Positions 37,791-46,854 of a stretch of 49,751 nt of DNA are shown piece after piece (within the stretch, counting starts at the first letter, position 1; each line of letters begins with the position of its first letter). Made by a program: the position numbers and the translations under genes. Location: NCBI RefSeq assembly GCF_001984095.1, contig NZ_LYVQ01000011.1, forward strand, positions 1-49,751, given 5' to 3'. The notes beneath the pieces were generated by a model. It saw only the letters and a list, made by a program, of their open reading frames with translations. It did not search any database and was not told the origin of the DNA. Origin of the DNA: Pelomonas sp. KK5. GTDB lineage: Bacteria; Pseudomonadota; Gammaproteobacteria; Burkholderiales; Burkholderiaceae_C.

Positions 37791-38627
37791 ATGTGGTTCA
37801 TTGACAATCCCGGCGCCGCGGCTTTTGAGTCGGCGTCAGCACCTGTTCCGTACCTGGCCGGTCTCCCGGCCTTGCGCACCCGCGGCTTTCGGCCCGGGCA
37901 CGCCGCCCCGCATTTCAACCCGGTCACCGGCGAGCTGATCGAGGGCTTCGCGATCCATGCTGCCCTGGACCGCCAGCAGCGCCATGCCGCGCGGGCCCTG
38001 CAGATGCGCCGCTACGCGCAGCGCGGCTACCAGGTCAAGGACGGCGGCGACGATCTGGAGCGCCACCTGCTCACGCTGCGCGCCGAATGCGACGAGCGCA
38101 CCGTGGGCACGCTGGGCATCCGCTGCGATTCCGAGCACGGCCTGAACGCCGAGCTGGTCTTCCCCGACGAAGTGGCGGCCATGCGCGATGCCGGCCGCTC
38201 GCTGTGCGAGTTCACCAAGCTGGCGCTGGACCAGCAGGAAGCGCCTTCCAAGCATGTGCTGGCCGCGCTGTTCCACACTGCCTACATCCACGCCCATCAC
38301 ATCACCGGCGCCAAGTGGCTGGTGATCGAAGTCAACCCGCGCCACGTGCCCTACTACCGCCGCATGCTGGGCTTCAAGGTCAGCGCCGAGGCGCGGCCGA
38401 ATCCGCGCGTGAAGGCACCGGCCGTGCTGATGACCCTGGACTTCGGCTTCGTGGAACAGCAGGTCGAGGCCTACGGCGGCCGGCCCGAGCTGAGCAGCGA
38501 GACCCGCACGCTCTACCCGTACTTCTATTCCCCGGAAGAGGAATTCGCGATCCTGGAGCGCATGCGCGGCAGCGACAGCGGGTTCACGCCCTTCGACGAT
38601 CAGCCGGCCGGCTTCCAGCCGAGCTGA
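37791..38627 (+). CDS. FeeM-like N-acyl amino acid synthase (acyltransferase), paralogue 2
   Basis: Protein of 278 residues, homologous to the gene before it. Shared parts are (R/Q)RGYQVK/RRE, TVGTLGIRCDSEHGL, LCEFTKLALDQQEAPSKHVLA, FHTAYIHAH and EVNPRHVPYYRRMLGF, then APAVLM(S/T)L and TLYPYFYSPEEE. It has a longer N-terminus (about 50 extra residues) and a short tail. AAGGAAAAG lies about ten bases before the ATG. The 3' end overlaps the convergent IclR gene by 28 bp. Acyl donor and amino acid acceptor are unknown. Confidence 0.78.
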   Translation: MWFIDNPGAAAFESASAPVPYLAGLPALRTRGFRPGHAAPHFNPVTGELIEGFAIHAALDRQQRHAARALQMRRYAQRGYQVKDGGDDLERHLLTLRAECDERTVGTLGIRCDSEHGLNAELVFPDEVAAMRDAGRSLCEFTKLALDQQEAPSKHVLAALFHTAYIHAHHITGAKWLVIEVNPRHVPYYRRMLGFKVSAEARPNPRVKAPAVLMTLDFGFVEQQVEAYGGRPELSSETRTLYPYFYSPEEEFAILERMRGSDSGFTPFDDQPAGFQPS

Positions 38628-39361
38628 CGCGACAACTGCTCGCCCGCCGCGCGCAAGGCCGGCGCGAGCGAGCCGCCCAGGCGCAGGTCGAAACTGCCGC
38701 TGGGCCCGATGGCGGTCAGCGAGAGCACCAGCCGCCCGCTGTCGTCGAAGACCGGTGCCGCCAGCGCGCTGACGCCGTGGACCACGCCGTCCTTCGACGT
38801 CGCCATGCCGTGGCGGCGCACCTCCTCCAGCAACTCCACCGCCGGCATCGCCTCGCCGTGCAGCGCGGCCTTCACCAGCGCCTTGGGCAGGTGAGCCGCG
38901 AACAGCCGCCCCGAGGCGGTGCCCGACGGGCTCATCACGGTCCCGTGGCGCATGCTGATGTGCACCGGGCTCGGCGCCTCGGCCACGCGAACGATCGTCG
39001 GCCCGCGGTTGCCCCAGACCGCGATGGCCACCGTGTGGCCCAGCTGCAGCGCCAGCTCCTCGATCACCGGCGTGGCCAGCCGCACCGGCTCGTACTGCTG
39101 CAGGCTGATCAGGCCCAGCTGCAGCGCCAGCGGCCCTAACCCATACCTTCCACTGACCCCTTCCTGCTCCACCAGGCCCAGCTTGATGAAGCTGACCAGG
39201 TAGGGATGGGCCTTGGCCGGCGGCATGCCGGCCGCCAGCGCCAGCTCCTTCAGCGGCATCGGCCGTCCCTCGTGGACCAGGGCCAGCAGCAGCTGGCCGC
39301 CCACTTCGATGCTCTGGATGCCCCGCGGGCCGCTGCTGGTGGAAAGGTCGCTCTCGCTCAT
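38600..39361 (-). CDS. IclR-family regulator (HmgR-like)
   Basis: Transcriptional regulator of 253 residues. The winged HTH covers about 14-72 (LALAAGMPPAKAHPYLVSFI) and the IclR effector domain covers about 85-245 (SPSGTASGRLFAAHLP, then GVSALAAPVFD). It is divergent from the homogentisate operon across 85 bp, as HmgR is in pseudomonads, where it represses hmg genes and responds to homogentisate. Target assignment is by position. Its 3' end overlaps the convergent FeeM-like gene. Confidence 0.85.
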   Translation of the reverse strand: MSESDLSTSSGPRGIQSIEVGGQLLLALVHEGRPMPLKELALAAGMPPAKAHPYLVSFIKLGLVEQEGVSGRYGLGPLALQLGLISLQQYEPVRLATPVIEELALQLGHTVAIAVWGNRGPTIVRVAEAPSPVHISMRHGTVMSPSGTASGRLFAAHLPKALVKAALHGEAMPAVELLEEVRRHGMATSKDGVVHGVSALAAPVFDDSGRLVLSLTAIGPSGSFDLRLGGSLAPALRAAGEQLSRQLGWKPAG

Positions 39362-39382
39362 GTTGCCGATTGGATCAGAAAA

Positions 39383-39412
39383 TTTGGAATAGACAAACTG
39401 ATTTGGTTTAGA
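39383..39412 (+). promoter_or_regulatory. Direct-repeat operator candidate for the IclR regulator
   Basis: In the AT-rich gap between the regulator and the catabolic operon, TTTGGAATAGA (39383-39393) and TTTGGTTTAGA (39402-39412) recur 19 bp apart. CAAA between them also pairs with either TTTG as an inverted repeat. The region likely holds both divergent promoters. AAGGAG at about 39431 is the ribosome-binding site of the downstream gene. Confidence 0.45.
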
Positions 39413-39446
39413 TTAAATTTCAGCCAACGCAAGGAGACGCCCAGCC

Positions 39447-40403
39447 ATGACGACCAAAACATTCGCCTCGCACGCTGACCTCGAGGTCAAGAAGGTCAGC
39501 TTCGACCAGCTCTCGGACCATGCCTGGGCCTACACGGCCGAAGGCGACCCGAACACCGGCATCGTCATCGGCGACGACGCGGTGATGGTGATCGACACGC
39601 AGGCCACGCCGGTGATGGCGCAGGACGTGATCCGCCGCATCCGCGAGGTGACCGACAAGCCGATCAAGTACGTGCTGCTGAGCCACTACCACGCGGTACG
39701 CGTACTCGGCGCCTCGGCCTACGAGCCGGAGCACATCATCGCCAGCCAGGACACCTACGACCTGATCGTCGAGCGCGGCGAGCAGGACAAGGCCAGCGAG
39801 ATCGGCCGCTTCCCGCGCCTGTTCCAGAACGTCGAGTCGGTGCCACCCGGCATGACCTGGCCGACGCTCACCTTCACCGGCAAGATGACCCTGTGGCTGG
39901 GCAAGCTGGAGGTGCAGATCCTGCAGCTGGGCCGCGGCCACACGAAGGGCGACACGGTGGTCTGGCTGCCGCAGGACAAGGTGCTGTTCAGCGGCGACTT
40001 GGTGGAGTTCGATGCCACGCCCTATGCCGGCGACGCCTACTTCCAGGACTGGCCGCAGACGCTGGACAACATCGCCGCCCTGAAGCCCGAGAAGCTGGTG
40101 CCCGGCCGCGGCCGCGCGCTGCAGACGCCGGCCGACGTGGCCGCCGGCCTGGCCGGCACGCGCGCCTTCGTCAGCGAGCTGTACGAGAGCGTCAAGGCCG
40201 GTGCCTCGGCGGGCCGGGAGCTGAAGGCGGTCTACAAGGAGACCTACGAGCGGCTGGCGCCCAAGTACGGCCAGTGGGTCATCTTCGCCCACTGCATGCC
40301 CTTCGACGTGACCCGCGCCTACGACGAGGCCACGCAGTATCCGGATCCCCGCATCTGGACCGCCGAGCGTGACGTGGCGATGTGGCAGGCCCTGGAAACA
40401 TGA
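39447..40403 (+). CDS. MBL-fold metallo-hydrolase of the homogentisate cluster
   Basis: Metallo-beta-lactamase-fold protein of 318 residues. The usual HxHxDH motif reads LSHYHAVRVLGA: H80 and H82 are present, but the Asp and His that hold the second metal are replaced. The later GRGHTKGDTVVW, FSGDLVEF and the C-terminal FAHCMPFD remain. One metal site may therefore be lost or altered. Relatives with this exact sequence style occur beside aromatic-acid genes, to my recollection. First gene of a five-gene operon, with AAGGAG before the ATG. Substrate unknown. Confidence 0.85.
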   Translation: MTTKTFASHADLEVKKVSFDQLSDHAWAYTAEGDPNTGIVIGDDAVMVIDTQATPVMAQDVIRRIREVTDKPIKYVLLSHYHAVRVLGASAYEPEHIIASQDTYDLIVERGEQDKASEIGRFPRLFQNVESVPPGMTWPTLTFTGKMTLWLGKLEVQILQLGRGHTKGDTVVWLPQDKVLFSGDLVEFDATPYAGDAYFQDWPQTLDNIAALKPEKLVPGRGRALQTPADVAAGLAGTRAFVSELYESVKAGASAGRELKAVYKETYERLAPKYGQWVIFAHCMPFDVTRAYDEATQYPDPRIWTAERDVAMWQALET

Positions 40404-40551
40404 GCCCCTCGCCCGATCTCGCGGCGCTGAACGCGCGCGAGCCCGGTCGGCCCCCCGAGGGGGCGCCGGCGCTTTCGGCATCGAGCCGCAAGCGCCGCCA
40501 GTGGGCCGGCTTGGGGCGGCCCGGCGCTCGGCCCCGAACACAGGCAAAGAC
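40404..40551. repeat. GC-rich intergenic repeat-like element
   Basis: The gap holds CCCCCCGAGGGGGCGCCGGCGC and, further on, TTGGGGCGGCCCGGCGC. These short palindromic strings recur between genes in many Burkholderiales genomes as I recall them. Only one copy is in this window, so the repeat status rests on recollection. It splits the MBL gene from the monooxygenase by 148 bp. Confidence 0.4.
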
Positions 40552-42099
40552 ATGTTGAAGACCTACCAGGCGCCCGAGTACGCCTATGAACGCTGCGCGG
40601 CCGACCCGCGGCGCCCGGTCGTCGTCATCGGCGCCGGCCCGGTCGGGCTGACCGCGGCGCTGGACCTGGCCCGCCGCGGCGTGCCGGTGCTGGTGCTGGA
40701 CGACAACAACCGCGTCAGCCTCGGCTCCCGCGCCGTCTGCTACGCCAAGCGCACGCTGGAACTGTTGGACCGGCTCGGCGTCGGCGAGTCGATGGCCGAG
40801 CGGGGCGTGCGCTGGCAGGTCGGCAAGGTCTTCCATGGCGAGGGCCTGGCCTACCAGTTCGACCTGCTGCCGCAGGCGCATCACAAGATGCCGGCGATGG
40901 TGAACCTGCAGCAGTACCACCTGGAGGAGGCGCTGGTGGATGCCTGCATGCGCGAGCCGCTGGTGGCGCTGCACTGGAAGCACAAGCTGGTGGCGCTAAC
41001 GCCGAAACCCGACGGCGTCACGCTGAAGGTCCAGACCCCCGACGCCGAGTTCGAGATCGAGGCCGACTGGGTCATCGCCTGCGACGGCGCCAACAGCGAC
41101 ACCCGCGCGATGATGGGCCTGGACTTCGACGGCCAGGTCTTCCACGACCGCTTCCTGATCGCCGATGTCGTCATGCAGGCGGACTTCCCGGCAGAGCGCT
41201 GGTTCTGGTTCGACCCTCCGTTCCATCGCGGCCAGTCCGTGCTGCTGCACAAGCAGTGCGACAAGGTCTGGCGCATCGACTTCCAGCTCGGCCGCGATGC
41301 CGATCCGGTCGAGGAGAAGAAGCCCGAGCGCGTGATCCCGCGCATCCAGGCGATGCTGGGCCCGGATGCCGAGTTCGAGCTGGAATGGGTGTCCGTCTAC
41401 CAGTTCGCCTGCCGGCGCATGGCGAAGTTCCGCCACGGCCGCGTGCTGTTCGCCGGCGACTCGGCCCACCAGGTCTCGCCCTTCGGCGCGCGCGGCGCCA
41501 ACAGCGGCATGCAGGACGCCGAGAACCTGGCCTGGAAGCTGGCCGCCGTCATCGAGGGCAGGGCGCCCGAGGCGCTGCTGGACAGCTACGAGGCCGAGCG
41601 CACCGCCGCGGCGGACGACAACATCCTCAACTCCACCCGCTCCACCGACTTCATCAGCCCCAAGAGCCGCGCCTCGCTGCGCCTGCGCGACGCGGTGCTG
41701 CAGCTGGCGCGCAGCGAGCCCTTCGCGCGGCCGCTGGTCAACAGCGGGCGGCTGTCGATGCCCACGCCCTACCGCGACTCGCCATTGAACACGCCGGACG
41801 AGGACGCCTTCGAGGGCGGCCCCGCGCCCGGCAGCCCGTGCCCGGACGCGCCGCTGGCCGGCGGCTGGCTGCTGGAGCAGCTGGACGCCGGCTTCACCCT
41901 GCTGGCGGACCAGGCGGCCACCGGTGGCGAGCTGCCGGCGCTTGCGCTCGATGGCGTCGGACTGGAGCGTTATGACGCACGGCCCGGCACCTGCTACCTG
42001 ATCCGGCCGGATCGCGTCGTGGCCGCGCGCTGGCGCAGCTACGACCCCGGCAAGGTCCGCGCCGCCCTGAGAAAGGCCCAGGCATGCCCCAGCAACTGA
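40552..42099 (+). CDS. FAD-dependent aromatic hydroxylase (MhpA/MhaA-like flavoprotein monooxygenase)
   Basis: Class A flavoprotein monooxygenase of 515 residues. The FAD-binding GxGxxG is [20 protein letters not shown]. The DG motif is [14 protein letters not shown], and the second FAD motif is [20 protein letters not shown]. It resembles 3-(3-hydroxyphenyl)propionate hydroxylases in outline. Its place beside hmgA suggests hydroxylation of 3-hydroxyphenylacetate, or a similar acid, to homogentisate, as reported for MhaA of Pseudomonas putida U. That is inference. The start at 40552 is chosen since the upstream frame is repeat DNA. Overlaps the next gene by 16 bp. Confidence 0.85.
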   Translation: MLKTYQAPEYAYERCAADPRRPVVVIGAGPVGLTAALDLARRGVPVLVLDDNNRVSLGSRAVCYAKRTLELLDRLGVGESMAERGVRWQVGKVFHGEGLAYQFDLLPQAHHKMPAMVNLQQYHLEEALVDACMREPLVALHWKHKLVALTPKPDGVTLKVQTPDAEFEIEADWVIACDGANSDTRAMMGLDFDGQVFHDRFLIADVVMQADFPAERWFWFDPPFHRGQSVLLHKQCDKVWRIDFQLGRDADPVEEKKPERVIPRIQAMLGPDAEFELEWVSVYQFACRRMAKFRHGRVLFAGDSAHQVSPFGARGANSGMQDAENLAWKLAAVIEGRAPEALLDSYEAERTAAADDNILNSTRSTDFISPKSRASLRLRDAVLQLARSEPFARPLVNSGRLSMPTPYRDSPLNTPDEDAFEGGPAPGSPCPDAPLAGGWLLEQLDAGFTLLADQAATGGELPALALDGVGLERYDARPGTCYLIRPDRVVAARWRSYDPGKVRAALRKAQACPSN

Positions 42100-42293
42100 T
42101 CCGCGCGCCCAACATCCCCGATCCCGACGGCTTCTACGCCGCCCTGATCGACCACCAGCGCGACATGAGCGAGGACCAGGCCGAGCTGTTCCTCGCCAAG
42201 CTGGTCCTGATCCTGGCCAACCAGGTCGGCGACCGCGCCGTGCTCGACGAAGCGCTGGCCCTCGCAAGATCCAACACCCTGAACCCGACATGA
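42084..42293 (+). CDS. Small DUF2783 protein, possible coupling component
   Basis: Protein of 69 residues matching the DUF2783 type ([19 protein letters not shown], then [20 protein letters not shown]). It is mainly helical and acidic at the start. It overlaps the monooxygenase before it and hmgA after it (ATGA), so the three are probably cotranslated. The P. putida 3-hydroxyphenylacetate hydroxylase is reported to need a small coupling protein, MhaB; this gene is well placed for that role. The equivalence is inferred from position and size. Confidence 0.78.
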   Translation: MPQQLIRAPNIPDPDGFYAALIDHQRDMSEDQAELFLAKLVLILANQVGDRAVLDEALALARSNTLNPT

Positions 42294-43588
42294 GCGAATC
42301 CCTGCATTACCAGAGCGGCTTCGGCAACGAGCACGCCAGCGAGGCCCGCCCCGGCAGCCTGCCGGTCGGCCGCAACAGCCCGCAGAAGGTGGCCCACGGC
42401 CTGTACGCCGAACTGCTCTCCGGCACGGCCTTCACCGCCCCCCGCGCCGAGAACCTGCGCAGCTGGATGTACCGCCGGCGGCCCTCCGTCGTGGTGGGGA
42501 GTTATGTGCCGCTGGCCCATGCCTGGCTGAAGACGGGCGCGGCCGAGGGTCAGGTCGTGCCCCCGGATCCGCTGCGCTGGGCGCCGGTCGCCATTCCCGA
42601 CGAACCGCTGGACTTCGTCGACGGCCTGCGCACGATGGCCCTCAACGGCGACCCCGACGCCCAGACCGGCATCGGCATCCACCTCTACCTGGCCAACCGC
42701 GCGATGGGCCGGCGCGCCTTCGTCAATGCGGACGGCGAGCTGCTGATCGTCCCGCAGCAGGGCGCCTTGCGCATCCGCACCGAGCTGGGCCTGCTCGACG
42801 TGGCGCCCGGCGAGATCGCGCTGGTCCCGCGCGGCATGGCTTTCAAGGTCGACGTGGACGGCCCCTCGCGCGGCTACATCTGCGAGAACTACGGCGCCGC
42901 CTTCCGCCTGCCCGAGCTGGGCCCGATCGGCTCCAACGGCCTGGCCAACCCGCGCGACTTCCTCGCGCCGGTGGCGGCCGTCGAGGCGGAGGAGGAGGGC
43001 GCCTACGAGGTCGTCAAGAAGTTCGGCGGCCGGCTCTGGACGGCGCTGCAGCAGCACACGCCCTTCAACGTCGTGGCCTGGCACGGCACGCTGGCCCCGT
43101 ACAAGTACGACACGGCCCACTTCATGACCATCGGGTCCATCAGCTTCGATCATCCGGACCCGAGCATCTTCACCGTGCTGACCAGCCCCAGCGACACGCC
43201 CGGCTGGGCCAATGCCGATTTCGTGATCTTCCCGCCGCGCTGGATGGTGGCCGAGGACACCTTCCGCCCGCCCTGGTACCACCGCAACGTGATGAGCGAG
43301 TTCATGGGCCTGGTGACCGGCCAGTACGACGCCAAGCCCGAAGGCTTCAAGCCCGGCGGCGCCAGCCTGCACAACGCGATGGTGCCGCACGGCCCCGACA
43401 CCGAGGCCTTTGCCAAGGCCAGCGGCGCCGAGCTGAAGCCGCACAAGCTGGACCACACGCTGGCCTTCATGTTCGAGACCCGCTGGCGCCTGGCGCCGAC
43501 GGACTTCGCACTGAACGGCGGCGCCCTCGAAAAGACCTATGCCGACTGCTGGTCGGCGCTGCAAGACAACTACAACGAGCACCCATGA
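42290..43588 (+). CDS. hmgA: Homogentisate 1,2-dioxygenase
   Basis: Non-haem iron dioxygenase that opens homogentisate to maleylacetoacetate; 432 residues. It begins with the family pattern [20 protein letters not shown]. The iron-site region is in [15 protein letters not shown], with [15 protein letters not shown] further on. [15 protein letters not shown] is also typical. ATGA overlaps link it to DUF2783 before and fahA after. Length and start agree with the family. Confidence 0.97.
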   Translation: MSESLHYQSGFGNEHASEARPGSLPVGRNSPQKVAHGLYAELLSGTAFTAPRAENLRSWMYRRRPSVVVGSYVPLAHAWLKTGAAEGQVVPPDPLRWAPVAIPDEPLDFVDGLRTMALNGDPDAQTGIGIHLYLANRAMGRRAFVNADGELLIVPQQGALRIRTELGLLDVAPGEIALVPRGMAFKVDVDGPSRGYICENYGAAFRLPELGPIGSNGLANPRDFLAPVAAVEAEEEGAYEVVKKFGGRLWTALQQHTPFNVVAWHGTLAPYKYDTAHFMTIGSISFDHPDPSIFTVLTSPSDTPGWANADFVIFPPRWMVAEDTFRPPWYHRNVMSEFMGLVTGQYDAKPEGFKPGGASLHNAMVPHGPDTEAFAKASGAELKPHKLDHTLAFMFETRWRLAPTDFALNGGALEKTYADCWSALQDNYNEHP

Positions 43589-44907
43589 ATCTCGATTTCA
43601 CCCACGACCCCGACGCCCGCAGCTGGGTCGAATCCGCCAACGCTGCCGACACCGACTACCCGCTGCAGAACCTGCCTTACGGCCTGTTCCGCCGCGCCGG
43701 CCGCAACGAGTCGCTGCGCGCCGGCGTCGCCATCGGCGACCGCATCCTCGACCTGAAGCTGGCGGCCGCCGCCGGCCGCTGGGACACGCCGGTCGCCGTG
43801 CAACTGCAGGTTCTGGCCGAGGGCGACATGAACCGCTTCATGGGCGCTCCGTCCGCAGCCCGCCGCGCCGTGCGCGCTGCGCTGTTCACGGCACTGCGCG
43901 AAGGCGCAGGCAGCCAGCAGAAGGCGCTCGAAGCCTGCCTGTTGCCACAGGATGCCGCCGAGATGGCGCTGCCCTGCCGCATCGGCGACTACACCGACTT
44001 CTACACCGGCATCCATCACGCGACCACGGTGGGCAAGCTGTTCCGCCCGGACAACCCGCTGCTGCCCAACTACAAGTGGGTGCCGATCGGCTACCACGGT
44101 CGCAGTTCGTCCATCCTGCCCAGCGGTGCCGATGTGCGCCGGCCCTGGGGCCAGCTGAAGCCGCCGCACCTGGACGTGCCGACGCTCGCGCCCAGCAAGC
44201 GCCTGGACTACGAGTTGGAACTGGGCGTGTTCGTCAGTGCAGGTAACGCGTTAGGCCAGCCGATCCCGATGGAGAAAGCCGACGAGCACCTCTTCGGCGT
44301 CTGCCTGCTCAACGACTGGTCCGCCCGCGACATGCAGGGCTGGGAGTACCAGCCGCTGGGCCCCTTCCTGGCCAAGAACTTCGCCACCACGATCTCGCCC
44401 TGGATCGTCACGATGGAGGCGCTGGAGCCCTTCCGCTGCGGCTTCGCCCATCCCGCCGAGGATCCCCAGCCGCTGCCGTATCTCGATTCCGGGAAGAACC
44501 GCGCCGAGGGCGGCTATGCCATCGAGCTGGAAGTCTGGCTGCAGACGGCGCAGATGCGTGGCGCCGGCGAGACCGCGGTCAAGCTGATGGACTCCAACTT
44601 CGGCGAGAGCGCCTATTGGACGCTGGCGCAGATGCTGACCCACCACGCCAGCAATGGCTGCAACCTGCAACCGGGCGACCTGATGGGCACCGGCACCCAG
44701 TCCGGCGCGAGGCCGGAGCAGGGCGGCTCGCTGCTGGAGCTGTCCGACGGCGGCAAGCAGCCGCTGACGCTGCCCAACGGCGAGCGGCGCGCCTTCCTCG
44801 AGGATGGCGACACGGTGATCCTCAAGGCCTTCGCGCAGAAGGACGGAGCGCGCCGGATCGGCTTCGGTGAATGCGCCGGCACGATCGTCGCTGCCAACGC
44901 CGGCTGA
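43585..44907 (+). CDS. fahA: Fumarylacetoacetase
   Basis: Hydrolyses fumarylacetoacetate to fumarate and acetoacetate, the last step of the homogentisate route; 440 residues. Typical parts are [32 protein letters not shown], the metal-binding [28 protein letters not shown] and [16 protein letters not shown]. The maleylacetoacetate isomerase that normally acts between HmgA and FahA is not in the window. A hairpin terminator follows. Confidence 0.97.
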   Translation: MNLDFTHDPDARSWVESANAADTDYPLQNLPYGLFRRAGRNESLRAGVAIGDRILDLKLAAAAGRWDTPVAVQLQVLAEGDMNRFMGAPSAARRAVRAALFTALREGAGSQQKALEACLLPQDAAEMALPCRIGDYTDFYTGIHHATTVGKLFRPDNPLLPNYKWVPIGYHGRSSSILPSGADVRRPWGQLKPPHLDVPTLAPSKRLDYELELGVFVSAGNALGQPIPMEKADEHLFGVCLLNDWSARDMQGWEYQPLGPFLAKNFATTISPWIVTMEALEPFRCGFAHPAEDPQPLPYLDSGKNRAEGGYAIELEVWLQTAQMRGAGETAVKLMDSNFGESAYWTLAQMLTHHASNGCNLQPGDLMGTGTQSGARPEQGGSLLELSDGGKQPLTLPNGERRAFLEDGDTVILKAFAQKDGARRIGFGECAGTIVAANAG

Positions 44908-44917
44908 ACCCGGGCGC

Positions 44918-44953
44918 AAAAAAGCCGCAGGGCCCGAGGGCGCTGCGGCTTTC
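44918..44953. terminator. Bidirectional terminator between fahA and the second PEP-CTERM gene
   Basis: AAAAAAGCCGCAG (44918-44930) pairs with CTGCGGCTTT (44943-44952) around a 12-base GC-rich loop. A-runs on one side and T-runs on the other let it serve both converging genes. Confidence 0.85.
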
Positions 44954-44974
44954 AGGGTGAACTGATGATGACGC

Positions 44975-45763
44975 TCAGCGGTTCATGCCGCGGCGGCGGC
45001 GGAGGAAGCCGATCGTCACCAGCCCGGCCATCAGCATCGCGTAGCTTTCCGGTTCCGGCACGGCGGTCGCGAAGTTGATCGCACCGCCGCCCTTGTTGAT
45101 CGCGAAGCCGTCCGCCAGCAGCGTCACCTGCGAGCTGGTGTTCGTGAACGAGGTCAGCGCCTGGTTGTAGTTGAAGGGCGACGGGTCGGCGAAGAAGCCC
45201 GCGCTGCCGCCGTTCACGTTGAAGCTCAGCGTGGCATCGGCGGACGGCGAGAACGAGCTGCCCGACACGCGCGTGCCGACGCTGCCGTCGATCAGGCTGC
45301 CGCTGGCCAGCGTGATCAGGCCGCTGGTGGCCGAGGTGGTCGGCGTGCCGCCGACGATGCTGAAGGTCGCCTTGCCGGCCACCGCATACAGCGTGTAGGT
45401 CAGCGAGCTGAACTTCCCGCTGGTGTCGCCGGTCAGCGGGCTCGTGCCGCTGGTCTGCGTGCCGCTGCCGACGAAGCTGATGAAGAGCGAGTAGCCGCTG
45501 GCGCTGTTCAGGCCGGAGGGCACCAGCAGGTCGTCGCCGCTCTGCGCGGCGGTGATGCTCAGGAAGCCGGATTCGGTGAAGCTCGCGCCGGCGGTGGTGA
45601 CGCGGGCGTAGTCCGAGATCAGCAGGTTGTCGGCCGTGAAGCTGTCGCCGCTCAGGCCGACCGCGCTCGGGTCGAAGGTGAAGCTCGGGAGTGCGCTGGC
45701 GGCGGCGGAGATGGCCAGCAGGCCCGCAGCCAGGGCGCCACGGCCCAGCAGGGTAGTGTTCAT
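44975..45763 (-). CDS. PEP-CTERM sorting-domain protein (paralogue 2)
   Basis: Exported protein of 262 residues. The signal is ALAAGLLAISAAASA. The body is Ser/Thr/Gly-rich with beta character (FTFDPSAVGLSGDSFTADNL). The C-terminal tag is VPEPESYAMLMAGLVTIGFL followed by RRRRG. It aligns by eye along its whole length with the protein at 17317-18093 (shared DPxAxGLSG, TADNLLISDYA, ESGFLSIT-like and SSLTYTLY blocks). GGAGACAAG precedes the ATG. A sigma-54-like promoter lies upstream. It would need an exosortase encoded elsewhere. Confidence 0.88.
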   Translation of the reverse strand: MNTTLLGRGALAAGLLAISAAASALPSFTFDPSAVGLSGDSFTADNLLISDYARVTTAGASFTESGFLSITAAQSGDDLLVPSGLNSASGYSLFISFVGSGTQTSGTSPLTGDTSGKFSSLTYTLYAVAGKATFSIVGGTPTTSATSGLITLASGSLIDGSVGTRVSGSSFSPSADATLSFNVNGGSAGFFADPSPFNYNQALTSFTNTSSQVTLLADGFAINKGGGAINFATAVPEPESYAMLMAGLVTIGFLRRRRGMNR

Positions 45764-45798
45764 TGATCTTGTCTCCTGGATGGACGAGCGCAGTTTTG

Positions 45799-45831
45799 GT
45801 GCAATCCTAGTGCCTCATGTTAGGGATTGCA
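45799..45831 (-). promoter_or_regulatory. Sigma-54-like promoter with flanking inverted repeat
   Basis: On the minus strand, GGCAC-TAGGA-TTGCA (45814-45800) keeps the -24 GG and -12 GC ten bases apart, close to TGGCAC-N5-TTGCW. The -12 element lies about 38 bp before ATG 45763. Arms TGCAATCCTA (45800-45809) and TAGGGATTGCA (45821-45831, plus strand) form an inverted repeat around the -24 box, so a regulator may bind over it. Confidence 0.6.
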
Positions 45832-45872
45832 AAGTGATACACATGTAAAGCGAACCCTCCGCCACCCCCTAT

Positions 45873-46796
45873 TCAGGGGAGGTCCCGGCGGTGCGGCAGG
45901 TCGGCGCCGCGGCGCGAACAGGTGATGGCCGCGGCGGCCCCGGCGAACTCCAGCAGGGCGAGCAACTGCGCGCCGTCCAGCGCAGACAGCGCGGCGCCGC
46001 TGAGTGCGTCGCGCTCGGCCAGCCAGGTCAGCAGGGCGGCCTGGAAGGTATCGCCGGCGCCCACCGTGTCGATCACGGTGACGGGGCGGGCCGCCGTCTC
46101 GGCATGGTGCGCGCGCGTCCAGCCCAGTGCACCCTCGCCGCCGCGGGTCACCACCACCAGTTGCACGCCCGCCGCCAGCGCGCGTTCGGCGAAGACCGCC
46201 GGCGTCGTGCCCGGCAGCAGCAGGCCGAGGTCCTCGTCGCTGATCTTCAGCAGCTGGGTGCGCGGCAACATCCATTCGAGCTGGTCCAGCCAGGCCTGCA
46301 GGCGCGGCTCGACGTTGAGCCGGATGTTCGGGTCGTAGGCGATCAGCGCGCGGCCCTGCTCGCGTTCGATCAGCGCTCGCTGGGTGCCGGCCACTGGCTC
46401 GACCACGGTGGCATAACTCCCCACATGGACGGCACGGAACAGGCCGGCCGGCGGCAGCGTGTCGATGCGCACCTGCCGGTCGGCGGCGCCGTGGCCCAGG
46501 AAGGCGTAGCTCGGCACGCCGCGCGCGTTCAGGCCCACCAGGCTGACGGTGGTCGGGGCATCCAGCCGCGGCGCGTGGCCCAGCTCCACGCCCTCCTGCG
46601 CCAGCGCACGGGCCAGCCGCTCGCCGAGGAAGTCGCTGGACAGGCCGCCATAGAAGGCCACCGGTTGCGCCAGCCGCGCCAGGCCCACGGCCACGTTCAG
46701 CGGCGAGCCGCCCACGCGGGCATCCAGGGCCACGCCGGTGGGCGTGTCGCCCATCGAGAACACATCCATCAGCGCTTCGCCGCAGACCAGGAACAT
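45873..46796 (-). CDS. Fructokinase, PfkB family
   Basis: Sugar kinase of 307 residues with the N-terminal LVCGEALMDVF, the GGSPLNVAVGLARL sugar-site segment and the C-terminal anion-hole motif DTVGAGDTFQAALL with the catalytic Asp. By neighbourhood (divergent from a fructose-type ABC importer) it likely makes fructose-6-phosphate from fructose. Other ketose or ribose substrates are possible. The 131-bp gap to frcB holds a 25-bp palindrome. Confidence 0.88.
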   Translation of the reverse strand: MFLVCGEALMDVFSMGDTPTGVALDARVGGSPLNVAVGLARLAQPVAFYGGLSSDFLGERLARALAQEGVELGHAPRLDAPTTVSLVGLNARGVPSYAFLGHGAADRQVRIDTLPPAGLFRAVHVGSYATVVEPVAGTQRALIEREQGRALIAYDPNIRLNVEPRLQAWLDQLEWMLPRTQLLKISDEDLGLLLPGTTPAVFAERALAAGVQLVVVTRGGEGALGWTRAHHAETAARPVTVIDTVGAGDTFQAALLTWLAERDALSGAALSALDGAQLLALLEFAGAAAAITCSRRGADLPHRRDLP

Positions 46797-46854
46797 GGCT
46801 TTGTCTTCCTTCGATGTTTGAGGGTTGTCGGGCCGCGAGTCTAAGGGTTCACCA

